This document shows, in pieces, positions 1 through 11,800 of a DNA stretch of 64,000 nucleotides. Origin of the DNA: Moraxella sp. ZY210820 (GTDB taxonomy: Bacteria; Pseudomonadota; Gammaproteobacteria; Pseudomonadales; Moraxellaceae); the NCBI RefSeq assembly GCF_030674635.1, contig NZ_CP089978.1:930001-994000 (forward strand). Direction: 5' to 3'. The notes beneath the pieces are model-generated. The model was not told the origin of the DNA, made no database searches, and saw only the letters and a program-made list of their open reading frames with translations. A program made the position numbers and the translations under genes. Position 1 is the first letter of the stretch. The number at the start of each line of letters is the position of its first letter.

Positions 1-314
1 AAATGACACGTAAACGCACACGAGAGTCATTAGAGCGATTATTGTGTGAACCGTGTCCTACTTGTGAAAGTCGTGGTTTTGTGAAAACTGCGGAAACTGT
101 TTGCTATGAGATTTTCCGTGAGCTGATGCGATATGCACGAGCTTATGAAACACAACATGATTTTACAGTGATTGCCCACCCTGCGATTATTGACCGTTTT
201 TTAACTACGGAAACCAATGCCGTGGCGGATTTTGAACATTTTGTACAACGTACGATTAAATTTCAGGTCGAAAATTGTTATACACAAGAGCAATATGATA
301 TTGTGTTGAGTTAG
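1..314 (+). CDS. rng: Ribonuclease G, C-terminal part (5' end outside window)
   Basis: The frame is open from the left edge and ends in TAG at 312-314. About 104 residues are visible. They match the C-terminal end of the RNase E/G family. They include the MTRKR segment, the CEPCPTC zinc-link region that joins subunits, and the ETVCYEI segment typical of RNase G. RNase G is an endoribonuclease that matures the 16S rRNA 5' end and takes part in mRNA decay. The catalytic S1 and DNase-I-like domains lie outside the window. The short tail after the zinc link, with no long disordered extension, favours RNase G over RNase E. Confidence 0.93.
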   Translation, partial: MTRKRTRESLERLLCEPCPTCESRGFVKTAETVCYEIFRELMRYARAYETQHDFTVIAHPAIIDRFLTTETNAVADFEHFVQRTIKFQVENCYTQEQYDIVLS

Positions 315-317
315 AAT

Positions 318-340
318 AAGGGCGAATTTTTTTCGCTCTT
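318..340 (+). terminator. Possible terminator hairpin after rng
   Basis: A 9-bp stem (AAGGGCGAA at 318-326, TTCGCTCTT at 332-340, one G-U pair) closes a five-T loop four bases after the rng stop. There is no T tract after it, so it may be a processing or weak termination hairpin rather than a classic intrinsic terminator. Confidence 0.4.
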
Positions 341-574
341 ACAAATACACATTAAAAGATGATTAAAAAAGCAATGATTAACAATATAATGATTTTCCAA
401 AATGATTTCTTTTCTTTATGCTTCTCACTCATCGCTACTACTCTTTAATAAATGAGCAAATTATTCACCAATAAAACAAGCTTTAAAACGTTGTTTACCC
501 AATAATCTAAGTTGTTGCAATTCTTGGCTATATTGTTTTAAACAATCTAATTAACCCATCGATTTAACATGACT

Positions 575-1267
575 TTAATCAGCTAAAATAAAGCGACTTG
601 CCATTTCAGCGTGTAACGTTGCGGTATCAAAAACAGGAATAGAAACATCATTTTGTTGAATTAATAAACCAATTTCCGTACAACCTAAAATCACACCTTT
701 CGCCCCTTGTGCAATTAACTGTTCTATTGCTCTCAAATAATATTGTTTAGATTGTGGTAAAATTTCGCCAACGCATAATTCCTGAAAAATAATGCGGTGG
801 ATTTCTTGTTGTGTTTCTGCATCAGGAACGATGGTTTCAATTTGATATTGTGCCAAACCTTGTTTATAAAACTCCTGTTGCATGACAAATTGTGTGCCTA
901 ATAATGCCACTTTATCAATTTGGCTGCTTTGAATGGCTTGAGCTGTTGCATCAACAATATGTAAAAATGGCACAGTAATTTTTTCTTGAATCGCAGGTGC
1001 AACTTTGTGCATGGTATTGGTTGCCAATAAAATCCCTTCCGCACCAATTCGTTGTAATTTTTCGGCAATCTTTGCCAATAGTTCACCTGCTTTTTGCCAT
1101 TCATTGTGTTTTTGATATTGTACAATCGGTTCAAAATCTACACTATAAACAATCAATGGTGCAGAATGATTATATCCTTTCGTCTGATTTACTAAGCGAT
1201 TGATTTCACGATAATAAGTCTCTGTACTAGCTGATGACATACCGCCGATAATACCTAATGTTTTCAT
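575..1267 (-). CDS. Aspartate/glutamate racemase family protein (YgeA/L-DER type)
   Basis: 230 residues, the usual length of the PLP-independent Asp/Glu racemase family. The N-terminal LGIIGGMS, the TNTMHK segment (residues 83-88) and GCTEIG (195-200) match E. coli YgeA along most of the chain. Family members usually carry a Cys at each of the two catalytic positions. Here the first position is Thr83 and the second Cys196. From memory, E. coli L-Asp/Glu-specific racemase has the same Thr/Cys arrangement, so the change does not by itself mean loss of activity. The start lies one base beyond the stop of the wax-ester synthase gene, so the two are probably translationally coupled. Confidence 0.88.
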   Translation of the reverse strand: MKTLGIIGGMSSASTETYYREINRLVNQTKGYNHSAPLIVYSVDFEPIVQYQKHNEWQKAGELLAKIAEKLQRIGAEGILLATNTMHKVAPAIQEKITVPFLHIVDATAQAIQSSQIDKVALLGTQFVMQQEFYKQGLAQYQIETIVPDAETQQEIHRIIFQELCVGEILPQSKQYYLRAIEQLIAQGAKGVILGCTEIGLLIQQNDVSIPVFDTATLHAEMASRFILAD

Positions 1268-1268
1268 T

Positions 1269-2642
1269 TTATTTCTCTACTGTTGATGTGATAATTTTTT
1301 CATATTCTTGTAAAGTTTGTTCAAAATATTTTAACATTTTTTGCACTTTTGGCAAACTCTGACGACAAGCAATGACACCAACATCAAGCTGGTCTAAATA
1401 AGTTGCGACAGTAATATTCATTGCTTGACCATCAACCACAACTGAAGCAGGATACATGGCTTCTAACTTCGCTCCATTTAAATACAATGGTTCTTGTGAT
1501 GTAATAAAACTTGAAATAATAACGTTAAATGATTGATGTTTAGGAAATGCACCACTTGCGACTTGTAAGCCAATCACACCGTAAGATAAACCTGTATAAG
1601 CCAAGATTTCACCACTTGTCATACGAGCCATACGATTTTTGGATTGTTGTACACTCTGTTGAATAGCTTTTAAACGCTGTACAGGCTCAGCAATATCAGT
1701 TGCTAAACTTGCCAAAATCATGGTAATACGATTGCCTAAATGGGTATCATCATCACGCAAAGATGCTGGTACCATCGCAATCAATGGTTTTTCAGGCAAT
1801 TGTGCATGATTTTGTAAATATAAACGCAATGCACCAGAACACATTGCCAGAATGATATCATTGATTTTCACATCAAAATGTTGAGCGATATGGCGTAACC
1901 GTTGTAGTTGGTAGGATTGTGCAGAAAACCGCCGTGAGGCGTGAATTTTTTGGTTTAAAATACTTTTGGGTGCTTGATAAATCGGAATATGTTGTGCTTG
2001 TTGTGTAGGCGTAATGATATTTTTACCGATTTCTGTTAAAACCGTTTGGCTAGATTTTAGAGTATTTTTCACTCGTTCGGTAAACGATAATTTTTCTTGC
2101 GGTTTAGCTGTACGTTGTGAAGATTGTTGATTCGGGTTTAAGCACCAAATTGGTACAAAATGTGGGTCATCAGCAGAATGAGAAAGTGATTTTTTAATCA
2201 TTCGCATTGCACCTACACCATCAGCTAAGGCATGATGAATTTTCAAATAAATTGCAAAGCGATTACCTTCAATGCCTTCAATCAAAGTACACGTCCACAT
2301 TGGTTTAGCACGATCAAGTAAGGCACTATGTTCTTGAGAAATATAGCGTAATAAATCTTTAATTTGTGCAGGTGCAGGCAACGCCACATGACGAAAGTGA
2401 TGGTCTAAATCAAATTCTTCATCTTTTTCCCAAGTCAAACCATTTAAATAATCACTATAGGGTGGCATTGGAGGTTGAGTTGTTGCTCGGAAATGTTGTA
2501 CCGCTTGTTGGATATAATCTGCAGGTGCATCATCAGGAATTTTAAACAATAATAATCCACCAATATGCATTGGCTGACGGCGTTTTTCTAAAGATAAAAA
2601 TAGAAAATCTGTTGGATTGATGGAACGTTTATTAAAATTCAT
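1269..2642 (-). CDS. Wax ester synthase/diacylglycerol acyltransferase (WS/DGAT)
   Basis: 457 residues, typical for bacterial WS/DGAT enzymes, which esterify acyl-CoA to fatty alcohols or diacylglycerol to make storage lipid. The N-terminal TDFLFLSLE segment, the catalytic HHALADG motif (residues 136-142, HHxxxDG), and the downstream region around residues 370-385 typical of the family are present. The start has an AGGAAT ribosome site eight bases upstream. This family is common in Acinetobacter and other Moraxellaceae and supports that placement. The downstream racemase gene follows one base after the stop and is probably in the same transcript. Confidence 0.92.
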   Translation of the reverse strand: MNFNKRSINPTDFLFLSLEKRRQPMHIGGLLLFKIPDDAPADYIQQAVQHFRATTQPPMPPYSDYLNGLTWEKDEEFDLDHHFRHVALPAPAQIKDLLRYISQEHSALLDRAKPMWTCTLIEGIEGNRFAIYLKIHHALADGVGAMRMIKKSLSHSADDPHFVPIWCLNPNQQSSQRTAKPQEKLSFTERVKNTLKSSQTVLTEIGKNIITPTQQAQHIPIYQAPKSILNQKIHASRRFSAQSYQLQRLRHIAQHFDVKINDIILAMCSGALRLYLQNHAQLPEKPLIAMVPASLRDDDTHLGNRITMILASLATDIAEPVQRLKAIQQSVQQSKNRMARMTSGEILAYTGLSYGVIGLQVASGAFPKHQSFNVIISSFITSQEPLYLNGAKLEAMYPASVVVDGQAMNITVATYLDQLDVGVIACRQSLPKVQKMLKYFEQTLQEYEKIITSTVEK

Positions 2643-2732
2643 GATATATTCCTGTGCGTCATCAGCGTTTAATTAGAAACTTGTAGCGGTTATTCTAACA
2701 TACTTTTTGTTATGAATAATTGTTCAAATTGC

Positions 2733-3092
2733 TCAAGGTGTGGTAGGTGATAATATTTCAATATCAAGGCATTCAATATCCAACTGCACATAAGGTCGCA
2801 AACTTATGTGTAGATGCTGTCCACGCTGATGGATTTGAAATTGATGTACATAATGGGAAAATCCTTGAATATCTTGATATTTTTCCTGCTGATGCTGTTT
2901 TTGTTGAAAATTTGGGTCGATATAATGAAAACGTAACACATCATGACAGACTAAATAGCCCAAAGATTGTCCATCATCGGCACAAAATTCCAAAACTACA
3001 CTTTGCCCGAAATTGGCAAATTGAATATCAATTAAGCCTGATTGATAAAAATGGGTAATATCAATATTTTTTGGTGATTTTGTATCGTTCAT
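2733..3092 (-). CDS. Hypothetical protein, 119 aa
   Basis: A soluble 119-residue protein with no signal peptide, no membrane segment and no motif I recognise. It is rich in Gln, His, Asp and aromatic residues, like the neighbouring chromosomal proteins, and the composition looks like real coding sequence. It is divergent from hemB across a 53-65 bp gap that must hold both promoters. An overlapping plus-strand frame (2747-3058) is judged to be its shadow. Function unknown. Confidence 0.6.
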   Translation of the reverse strand: MNDTKSPKNIDITHFYQSGLIDIQFANFGQSVVLEFCADDGQSLGYLVCHDVLRFHYIDPNFQQKQHQQEKYQDIQGFSHYVHQFQIHQRGQHLHISLRPYVQLDIECLDIEILSPTTP

Positions 3093-3115
3093 TTATGCAA
3101 AAACTCATGATTTAA

Positions 3116-4168
<1,053 letters not shown>

Positions 4169-4199
4169 TGATAAGATTAGAGCTAATGTAAATGAACAT

Positions 4200-4226
4200 A
4201 ATATCCCCTTTTATATAGGGGGTATT
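4200..4226 (+). terminator. Hairpin after hemB
   Basis: A 9-bp stem (AATATCCCC at 4200-4208 with GGGGGTATT at 4218-4226, one G-U pair) lies 31 bases past the hemB stop. No T tract follows, so intrinsic termination is uncertain. Confidence 0.4.
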
Positions 4227-4322
4227 GTTGATAAGTGAGTTTAAAGTATTGTCAAATCAGTTATATTCATTTGACAATTCAAAAACTTAATAAAGCCATT
4301 GAATAATTGGAGTGTAAAAATA

Positions 4323-5501
4323 ATGATTTTTCAATTTCAAAGAACATTTTTTCCTGTAGGTCAAGGTGCTTTTTATGGTGAAACTATTAGGAATGAGGAA
4401 AATAATAGCACTTTTAATATCGTTTATGATTGTGGTTCAGTTTCTAAAAGTGCAATTAAACAAACTATTAAACATAGTTTCCCAAAAGGCTCAAAGATAG
4501 ATATTCTATTTATCTCACATTTTGATGCAGACCATGTTAATCAAATTACAACACTAAAAGATGAATTTGATATTAAACGAGTTGTGATGCCTTTATTAGA
4601 TAAGAATGATGCAGATATATTAGTTGGTGTTTATTCTATTTTAAATCAACAAGATGTTGTAGATATAATAAAACGTCCTGAAACCTTTTTTGGTGAACGT
4701 ACTAAGATAACTAAAGTTAGAGCTGTTAATCAAAATGATACCGACAACAACCCTGAAGAAAATGATAGGCTATCTATCAAAGCTGAAGAAGATAATGGTA
4801 TGACAAATTTACCACCAGAAATTTCTAGTGGTACACCAATTGTATATCAATGCAGCAGAAAAGATGTTTGGCTATATATCCCTTATAACTATAAATTTAA
4901 AGAAAGAAATAAACAATTTAAAGAGTTAATTACACAGACTAATATTGATATAGATTCTATTCAAAATGGAAAGTTTACTGATGAATATATGAATAAACTT
5001 AAGAAGCTTTACAAAAATAAATTAGATGGAGTAATGGAGAAGTTAGATGGAACAATAAATGAAAATTCTATGTTATTAATTTCAACACCTAATCCTAAGG
5101 AAACGTTTTTTTGGCATTATTTGAGTCCTAGATATTATTTAGATTATCGATATTATTTTGATGATTATTTGCATTGTGGTGGTTGTATTTATACAGGTGA
5201 TGCTTCCTTAGATAAAATATGTGATTTATTTTTTAATAAAGTTAAATCATTGAATACAATATCAACAATTCAAGTTACGCATCATGGTTCTAAAAGAAGT
5301 TTTGATATTGATTTTTTTAAAAAAATTAATATAGAAGACAGATTGATTATATGTCCAATTTCATTTGGTTCATGTAATCAATATGGACATCCTGCACCAA
5401 GTGTATTAACTGAATTATTATCTATAGGTACTATGCCAATTTTTATAACTGAAAATCGCAATGATATTTATATCCAATTTGGTAGGATATTCATAAGCTA
5501 G
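4323..5501 (+). CDS. ComEC/Rec2-like metallo-beta-lactamase fold protein
   Basis: A stand-alone metallo-beta-lactamase domain of about 392 residues. Visible hydrolase features are YDCGS (35-39), the metal motif SHFDADH (65-71), YTGDAS, THHGSKR and GHPAPS near the C-terminus, which together resemble the C-terminal nuclease-like domain of the DNA-uptake protein ComEC. There are no membrane segments, so it is a soluble relative and not ComEC itself. An insertion of roughly 150 residues sits between the metal motif and the TGDA strand. The ATG at 4323 has GGAG ten bases upstream; a TTG further upstream is less likely. Base composition is more AT-rich than the flanking hemB and pilT, suggesting acquisition. 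Stand-alone proteins of this type occur in defence islands, but no partner gene is seen here. Confidence 0.72.
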   Translation: MIFQFQRTFFPVGQGAFYGETIRNEENNSTFNIVYDCGSVSKSAIKQTIKHSFPKGSKIDILFISHFDADHVNQITTLKDEFDIKRVVMPLLDKNDADILVGVYSILNQQDVVDIIKRPETFFGERTKITKVRAVNQNDTDNNPEENDRLSIKAEEDNGMTNLPPEISSGTPIVYQCSRKDVWLYIPYNYKFKERNKQFKELITQTNIDIDSIQNGKFTDEYMNKLKKLYKNKLDGVMEKLDGTINENSMLLISTPNPKETFFWHYLSPRYYLDYRYYFDDYLHCGGCIYTGDASLDKICDLFFNKVKSLNTISTIQVTHHGSKRSFDIDFFKKINIEDRLIICPISFGSCNQYGHPAPSVLTELLSIGTMPIFITENRNDIYIQFGRIFIS

Positions 5502-5535
5502 TACAGCTGTCAAAGGTGTTAATGTTTACATAATA

Positions 5536-5578
5536 AAAAGATTTTCCTTGTTTGGTAAATATACAAAGAAAATCTTTT
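5536..5578. terminator. Bidirectional terminator between convergent genes
   Basis: Arms at 5536-5550 and 5564-5578 pair over 15 positions with one mismatch, giving A/T-rich flanks in both directions. It sits between the stops of the MBL-fold gene and pilT, which converge. Confidence 0.7.
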
Positions 5579-5599
5579 AAATGATAAACTAATAGTACA

Positions 5600-6637
5600 T
5601 TACAAGAAAGACTCTGGCTGTTTGGCAGCAGCACGGGCCGCTTCTTTACTAATAATCCCTTTAGTAACAAGGTTTTTTAAACTTTGGTCAAGTGTAGTCA
5701 TACCATGGTTTGCACCCGTTTGGATTGCAGAATACATCTGTGCAACTTTATTTTCACGAATTAAGTTACGAATCGCAGGTACACCAATCATAATTTCATG
5801 TGCAGCAACACGACCGCCACCATTTTTCTTTAAGAGTGTTTGTGAAATAACCGCTTGTAATGATTCTGATAACATGGCACGCACCATATCTTTTTCTTCA
5901 GCAGGGAATACGTCAATTACACGGTCAATGGTTTTTGCTGCAGATGTGGTGTGGAGCGTACCAAATACCAAGTGTCCTGTTTCTGCAGCAGTTAATGCTA
6001 AACGAATGGTTTCTAAGTCACGCATCTCACCAACTAGAATAATATCAGGATCTTCACGCAGTGCTGAACGTAATGCTTCGTTAAAACCTAAAGTATCACG
6101 GTGTACTTCACGTTGGTTAATCAAACATTTTTTAGACGTATGTACAAATTCAATTGGATCTTCAACAGTTAAAATATGGTCATGACGTGTGTCATTAATA
6201 TAGTCTAACATTGCAGCCAAAGTTGTTGATTTACCAGAACCTGTCGGACCTGTAACTAATACAATACCACGAGGATACTCGGCAATAGTTTTAAAAATAG
6301 GACCTAAACCTAATTGATCCATGGTTAATACTTTTGAGGGAATGGTACGAAATACAGCACCAGCACCACGGTTTTGGTTAAATGCGTTTACACGGAAACG
6401 TGCAACTCCCGGTACTTCAAATGAAAAGTCAGTTTCTAATAATTCTTCATAATCACGGCGTTGTTTATCGTTCATGATATCATAGATTAAACGGTGAACG
6501 TCTTTATGATCCATTGGAGGTAAGTTAATACGTCGTACTTCACCATCAACACGAATCATTGGCGGTAAACCTGCTGATAAGTGTAAGTCTGATGCACCAT
6601 TTTTGGCTGAGAATGCCAATAATTCAGTAATATCCAT
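5600..6637 (-). CDS. pilT: Type IV pilus retraction ATPase PilT
   Basis: 345 residues, the standard PilT length. The hexameric ATPase powers pilus retraction for twitching motility and DNA uptake. Visible elements are Walker A GPTGSGKS (130-137), the Asp-box around VEDPIEFVH (158-166), Walker B with ILVGEMRD (200-207) and the His-box TGHLVFGTLHT (220-230). The C-terminal AIRNLIRE segment typical of PilT is present. An AGAGG site lies five bases before the start. In many relatives pilU follows pilT; here the gene downstream is the convergent MBL-fold gene, and pilU is not in the window. Confidence 0.96.
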   Translation of the reverse strand: MDITELLAFSAKNGASDLHLSAGLPPMIRVDGEVRRINLPPMDHKDVHRLIYDIMNDKQRRDYEELLETDFSFEVPGVARFRVNAFNQNRGAGAVFRTIPSKVLTMDQLGLGPIFKTIAEYPRGIVLVTGPTGSGKSTTLAAMLDYINDTRHDHILTVEDPIEFVHTSKKCLINQREVHRDTLGFNEALRSALREDPDIILVGEMRDLETIRLALTAAETGHLVFGTLHTTSAAKTIDRVIDVFPAEEKDMVRAMLSESLQAVISQTLLKKNGGGRVAAHEIMIGVPAIRNLIRENKVAQMYSAIQTGANHGMTTLDQSLKNLVTKGIISKEAARAAAKQPESFL

Positions 6638-6866
6638 GTCGGCCTCTGATATTTTAAGTGTATAGGGGAATGATAATCTGCTATATTATAGCCGATTTTT
6701 GCGATAAATTTATCATTATTTTTAACGTAGTTGCAAAAAATGTCAATCTCATCTTAAGAAATTATATTAATCATCATGGCAGGTGTTTTAAATTTTATCT
6801 CTATGCCTTGAGCTTAAAATTTGTTATGATAATCCTTTAATTTTTATGTGATAAAAAGTGTATTCT

Positions 6867-7553
6867 ATGACTCAAATCATGCAATCATTTCAACAAGTTC
6901 AACTGCAAATTCAGTCTGCATGTGTTAAAGCACAACGTCAAGTAAAAGATGTACAATTATTAGCGGTTTCTAAAACACAATCGGCGGATAAAATTCGTGA
7001 ATTATATCAATTAGGACAACGTACTTTTGGTGAAAATTATGTACAGGAAGCGATGGGTAAAATAACTGAATTACAAGATTTAGCAATTGATTGGCATTTT
7101 ATTGGACATGTGCAACGTAATAAGACCAAGCTATTGGCGGAAAATTTTGCATGGGTGCAGGGTGTTGATAAATTAATTATTGCTGAACGTTTATCTAAAC
7201 AAAGACCAAGCGATTTACCTGCTTTAAATGTATGTATTCAAGTTAATATTGATAATCAAGACAGTAAAGATGGTTGTGCTGTAGATGATGTGGTGGAATT
7301 GGTTCATCATATTAGCCGATTGCCTAATATCCGTTTACGTGGATTGATGGTGATTCCCAAACCAGAGCATTTTGCAGCTTTTGAAATGGCAAAAGCATTA
7401 TTTGATGACATGGTTGAACATCATGCTTATCCCCAAGATTGGGATACTTTGAGTATGGGTATGTCGAATGATTTAGAACAAGCAATTGCTCAAGGTTCAA
7501 CGATGGTTCGTGTTGGAACAGCGTTATTTGGGGTAAGAGATTATTCTACTTAA
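6867..7553 (+). CDS. yggS: PLP homeostasis protein, YggS family
   Basis: A single-domain TIM-barrel PLP-binding protein of the YggS/PROSC family, about 228 residues, which buffers pyridoxal phosphate in the cytosol. The cofactor lysine is in LLAVSKTQ, followed by FGENYVQE, WHFIGHVQRNK and the C-terminal MSNDLEQAI-RVGTALFG segments. The frame also opens at a GTG at 6858. I choose the ATG at 6867 because it matches the usual N-terminus. It is divergent from pilT, the same arrangement as in many Gammaproteobacteria. Confidence 0.94.
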   Translation: MTQIMQSFQQVQLQIQSACVKAQRQVKDVQLLAVSKTQSADKIRELYQLGQRTFGENYVQEAMGKITELQDLAIDWHFIGHVQRNKTKLLAENFAWVQGVDKLIIAERLSKQRPSDLPALNVCIQVNIDNQDSKDGCAVDDVVELVHHISRLPNIRLRGLMVIPKPEHFAAFEMAKALFDDMVEHHAYPQDWDTLSMGMSNDLEQAIAQGSTMVRVGTALFGVRDYST

Positions 7554-7556
7554 CTT

Positions 7557-8660
7557 ATGCCGATTCATCGTACAAAAAGAAAACTTAAAATTTATAAACG
7601 TCATAATGAATACGTTTATGAGCAATTACGACAATTAAATTCATTGTCAGCACATAGTCATGATCGCCAAGAAATATTGGATAGTTTGGCTCGTATGCCA
7701 AGTGGCAGTTTACAATTTAATAATCAATGGATTTATACAGTAGGATATGTCAATATTGCCTTATTTTTTAGTTTATTTATGATTCCAATGGGGCATTTTT
7801 TAGTTATTTTAATCATGATTACTTTAGCTTTGATTAGCTATATTTATTATGAAAATCAACAACCTGTGATTTATTGTATTCAAAATTTAGAAAAGAAAAT
7901 GATACAACATCAGTATCAATTACAATATTCCATGTTACCTATATCCTTTAGTGGTCATTATCGTAGTAGCAGTTTAGCTTTGGCATTTTTTAAACAACAT
8001 TTTTTTCCATTATTTGAACAAGGTACAGTATCAAATACTTTGACTGATTTTGCTAGCACTATATGGACAGATTGTCATGGACGAAGCTATCCCGTAATCA
8101 TATTTCAATATGAATATATAAATGATGTACCAGCCAGTCATTTACAACAAAGCAGTCAATCAATGATTCATTTTTTATGGATGGATTTTATACAAAATCG
8201 TGGTAGGATTCGTGTTCACCAACGTAAACCACAATATTTATGGGGGATTTTTATTTTTAATGTGGATTTAAATGGTTTTGCTGTATCTACAGAACATGAC
8301 CGTTTTCCAATGGAATATTATAGTCGTTGGCAAAGTAGCGATATTCAAATTAATCAAAAATTTTCTATTCGTGGGGAAAGCGAACGACATTTAGCTCAAA
8401 CCATGACACCACATCGTATTTTATTACTGAATCAGATTTTTGCACAGAGGAAAGGTTATTTACATTGTCATGCTGATATGTCCATGATGTGCTTTTTAGG
8501 CAAACGTCCAATTTTACAAATACCTAATCATCAATATGAACATATTAGAAATGTGGCTCATTTGCGTGGGCATTTACGCCGTTTTAAATTGGCTGAGTAT
8601 GAAAGTTTACAGCATGATTTACTCGCATTTTTAGAAAACTCATTAGATGTGATTGACTAA
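7557..8660 (+). CDS. Hypothetical membrane protein, 367 aa
   Basis: Starts three bases after the yggS stop, so it is probably translated from the same message. A hydrophobic stretch at about residues 60-98 forms two adjacent transmembrane helices. A basic N-terminus (KRKLKIYKRH) precedes them and a long soluble C-terminal region of about 265 residues follows. That region has aromatic-rich strands but no motif I recognise. The two-helix hairpin plus large soluble domain recalls DUF3137-like proteins, but the match is only general. Function unknown. Confidence 0.7.
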   Translation: MPIHRTKRKLKIYKRHNEYVYEQLRQLNSLSAHSHDRQEILDSLARMPSGSLQFNNQWIYTVGYVNIALFFSLFMIPMGHFLVILIMITLALISYIYYENQQPVIYCIQNLEKKMIQHQYQLQYSMLPISFSGHYRSSSLALAFFKQHFFPLFEQGTVSNTLTDFASTIWTDCHGRSYPVIIFQYEYINDVPASHLQQSSQSMIHFLWMDFIQNRGRIRVHQRKPQYLWGIFIFNVDLNGFAVSTEHDRFPMEYYSRWQSSDIQINQKFSIRGESERHLAQTMTPHRILLLNQIFAQRKGYLHCHADMSMMCFLGKRPILQIPNHQYEHIRNVAHLRGHLRRFKLAEYESLQHDLLAFLENSLDVID

Positions 8661-8690
8661 ATAAACCTAAGTTTATTGCTAAAAAAGTAA

Positions 8691-10778
<2,088 letters not shown>

Positions 10779-10815
10779 TATTTATTATCATGATGCCTAT
10801 TATGTACAATTGGCG

Positions 10816-11680
10816 TCATGATGGATTTTGATGATGTGCCGAAATATCTTGCCAACTTAATTGATAATAAAACCAATATAAATGGCGGAAACGGGTTAGT
10901 TTTTCAGCTAACCAAGGTTTAGCTCTTGTGGAATAATGTACAATCAAAGGTGTCATATTTCCTAAATCTTCGATGAGATGAGCATGATTTGATAGTGTTA
11001 GTAAATAATCTAACCCAACTTGATAATTATAGCCACGATTTAAATATAAGCATTTATCTTTTAATAAGATATTTAATACTTCTTGGTCGCCATTTTTTAA
11101 TTGTTCAGCTAGCTGATTAGAGAGATTTAAACATTGTTCTGTCATCTTAGTTTGTCGCCATAATTGGTTATTAATTAACATTACACCTGCATTAAATTCA
11201 TCTAATCCATGAAATTGTTGTGCAATTGGGTCTTTAACAACAGCTACAAAATAATGTTGTAAATCTATTGCAAATAAATGGTTCAAATTACCATTTACGA
11301 CTAAATCACAATCTAAATACAATACTTTATCATGTGGAATAAAGGTTGGAATAAAATAACGATAGAATGTTGCTTCAGAATTGATATGGGCAAATGTTGG
11401 ATAGTTTTTTAAGGTCTCATGATGGATTTTAGTATCATGAATTTGACAATTGAGCATAGATAAATGCTGATTTAAAATATCGAACCATTCAGATGGAAAA
11501 TCATTATTAAATAAATAAAATAGGATATTTTTGTTATGATAACAAATTGATTTAATTGTAGTTAATACATGTTCAGCGTATTGATAGTCGGCTGAAAGTA
11601 CGATAACATTGTGTTGCGTTGTTGCGTTGTTGCGTTGTTGCGTTGTTGCGTTGTTGCGTTGTTGCGTTGTTGCATAGCAT
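10816..11680 (-). CDS. Phase-variable family 8 glycosyltransferase, OFF as sequenced
   Basis: The body (ATG-initiated only from 11457) has the GT8 donor/metal motif LYLDCDLVVNG, then DEFNAGVMLIN and a C-terminal IVHYSTRAKPW, as in LPS galactosyl/glucosyltransferases. The same frame stays open upstream to 11715 and supplies the missing GT8 N-terminus (NVIVLSADYQYAEH and TTIKSICYHNKN). That frame has no ATG there. Upstream, ATG codons at 11680 and 11675 lie in the two other frames and are separated from the body by seven 8-bp repeats. One repeat gained puts the first ATG in frame (about 290 aa). One repeat lost puts the second in frame (about 283 aa). SD-like AGGA and AGG precede both. The product would add a hexose to surface lipooligosaccharide; the acceptor is unknown. 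Confidence 0.85.
11613..11673. repeat. Octanucleotide simple repeat, 7 units of GTTGCGTT
   Basis: Seven perfect GTTGCGTT units (11613-11668) plus five bases of an eighth. On the coding (minus) strand it reads AACGCAAC and encodes runs of NNATTQQR. Since 8 is not a multiple of 3, each unit gained or lost by slippage shifts the reading frame of the glycosyltransferase. Confidence 0.97.
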
Positions 11681-11738
11681 AAACCTATTCCTAAAATATA
11701 TGATTTATCATCATTTTACTTTTTCATTGATTGATAAT

Positions 11739-11777
11739 TTTAAAATGGTATGGGCAAATGACAATTCACCCACACCA
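11739..11777 (-). terminator. metK intrinsic terminator
   Basis: On the minus strand a 14-bp stem (plus positions 11764-11777 with 11746-11759) closes a 4-base loop, using three G-U pairs that only form in the minus-strand RNA. TTTT follows directly. It lies just beyond the metK stop. Confidence 0.8.
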
Positions 11778-11800
11778 TCATCAATACATTGACAATAGAA

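Noticed and set aside
2747-3058. Plus-strand frame of 103 codons opposite the 119-aa gene
   Set aside because: No ribosome site, wholly inside the minus-strand gene, and its sequence reads like the complement of Gln/His-rich codons.
5622-6185. Long plus-strand frame within pilT
   Set aside because: Antisense to a highly conserved ATPase; composition rich in Ser/Arg/Ile, typical of a shadow frame.
10816-11457. Short glycosyltransferase of 213 aa starting at 11457
   Set aside because: It lacks the GT8 nucleotide-binding N-terminus, which is encoded in the same open frame further upstream. The internal ATG is not a convincing start.
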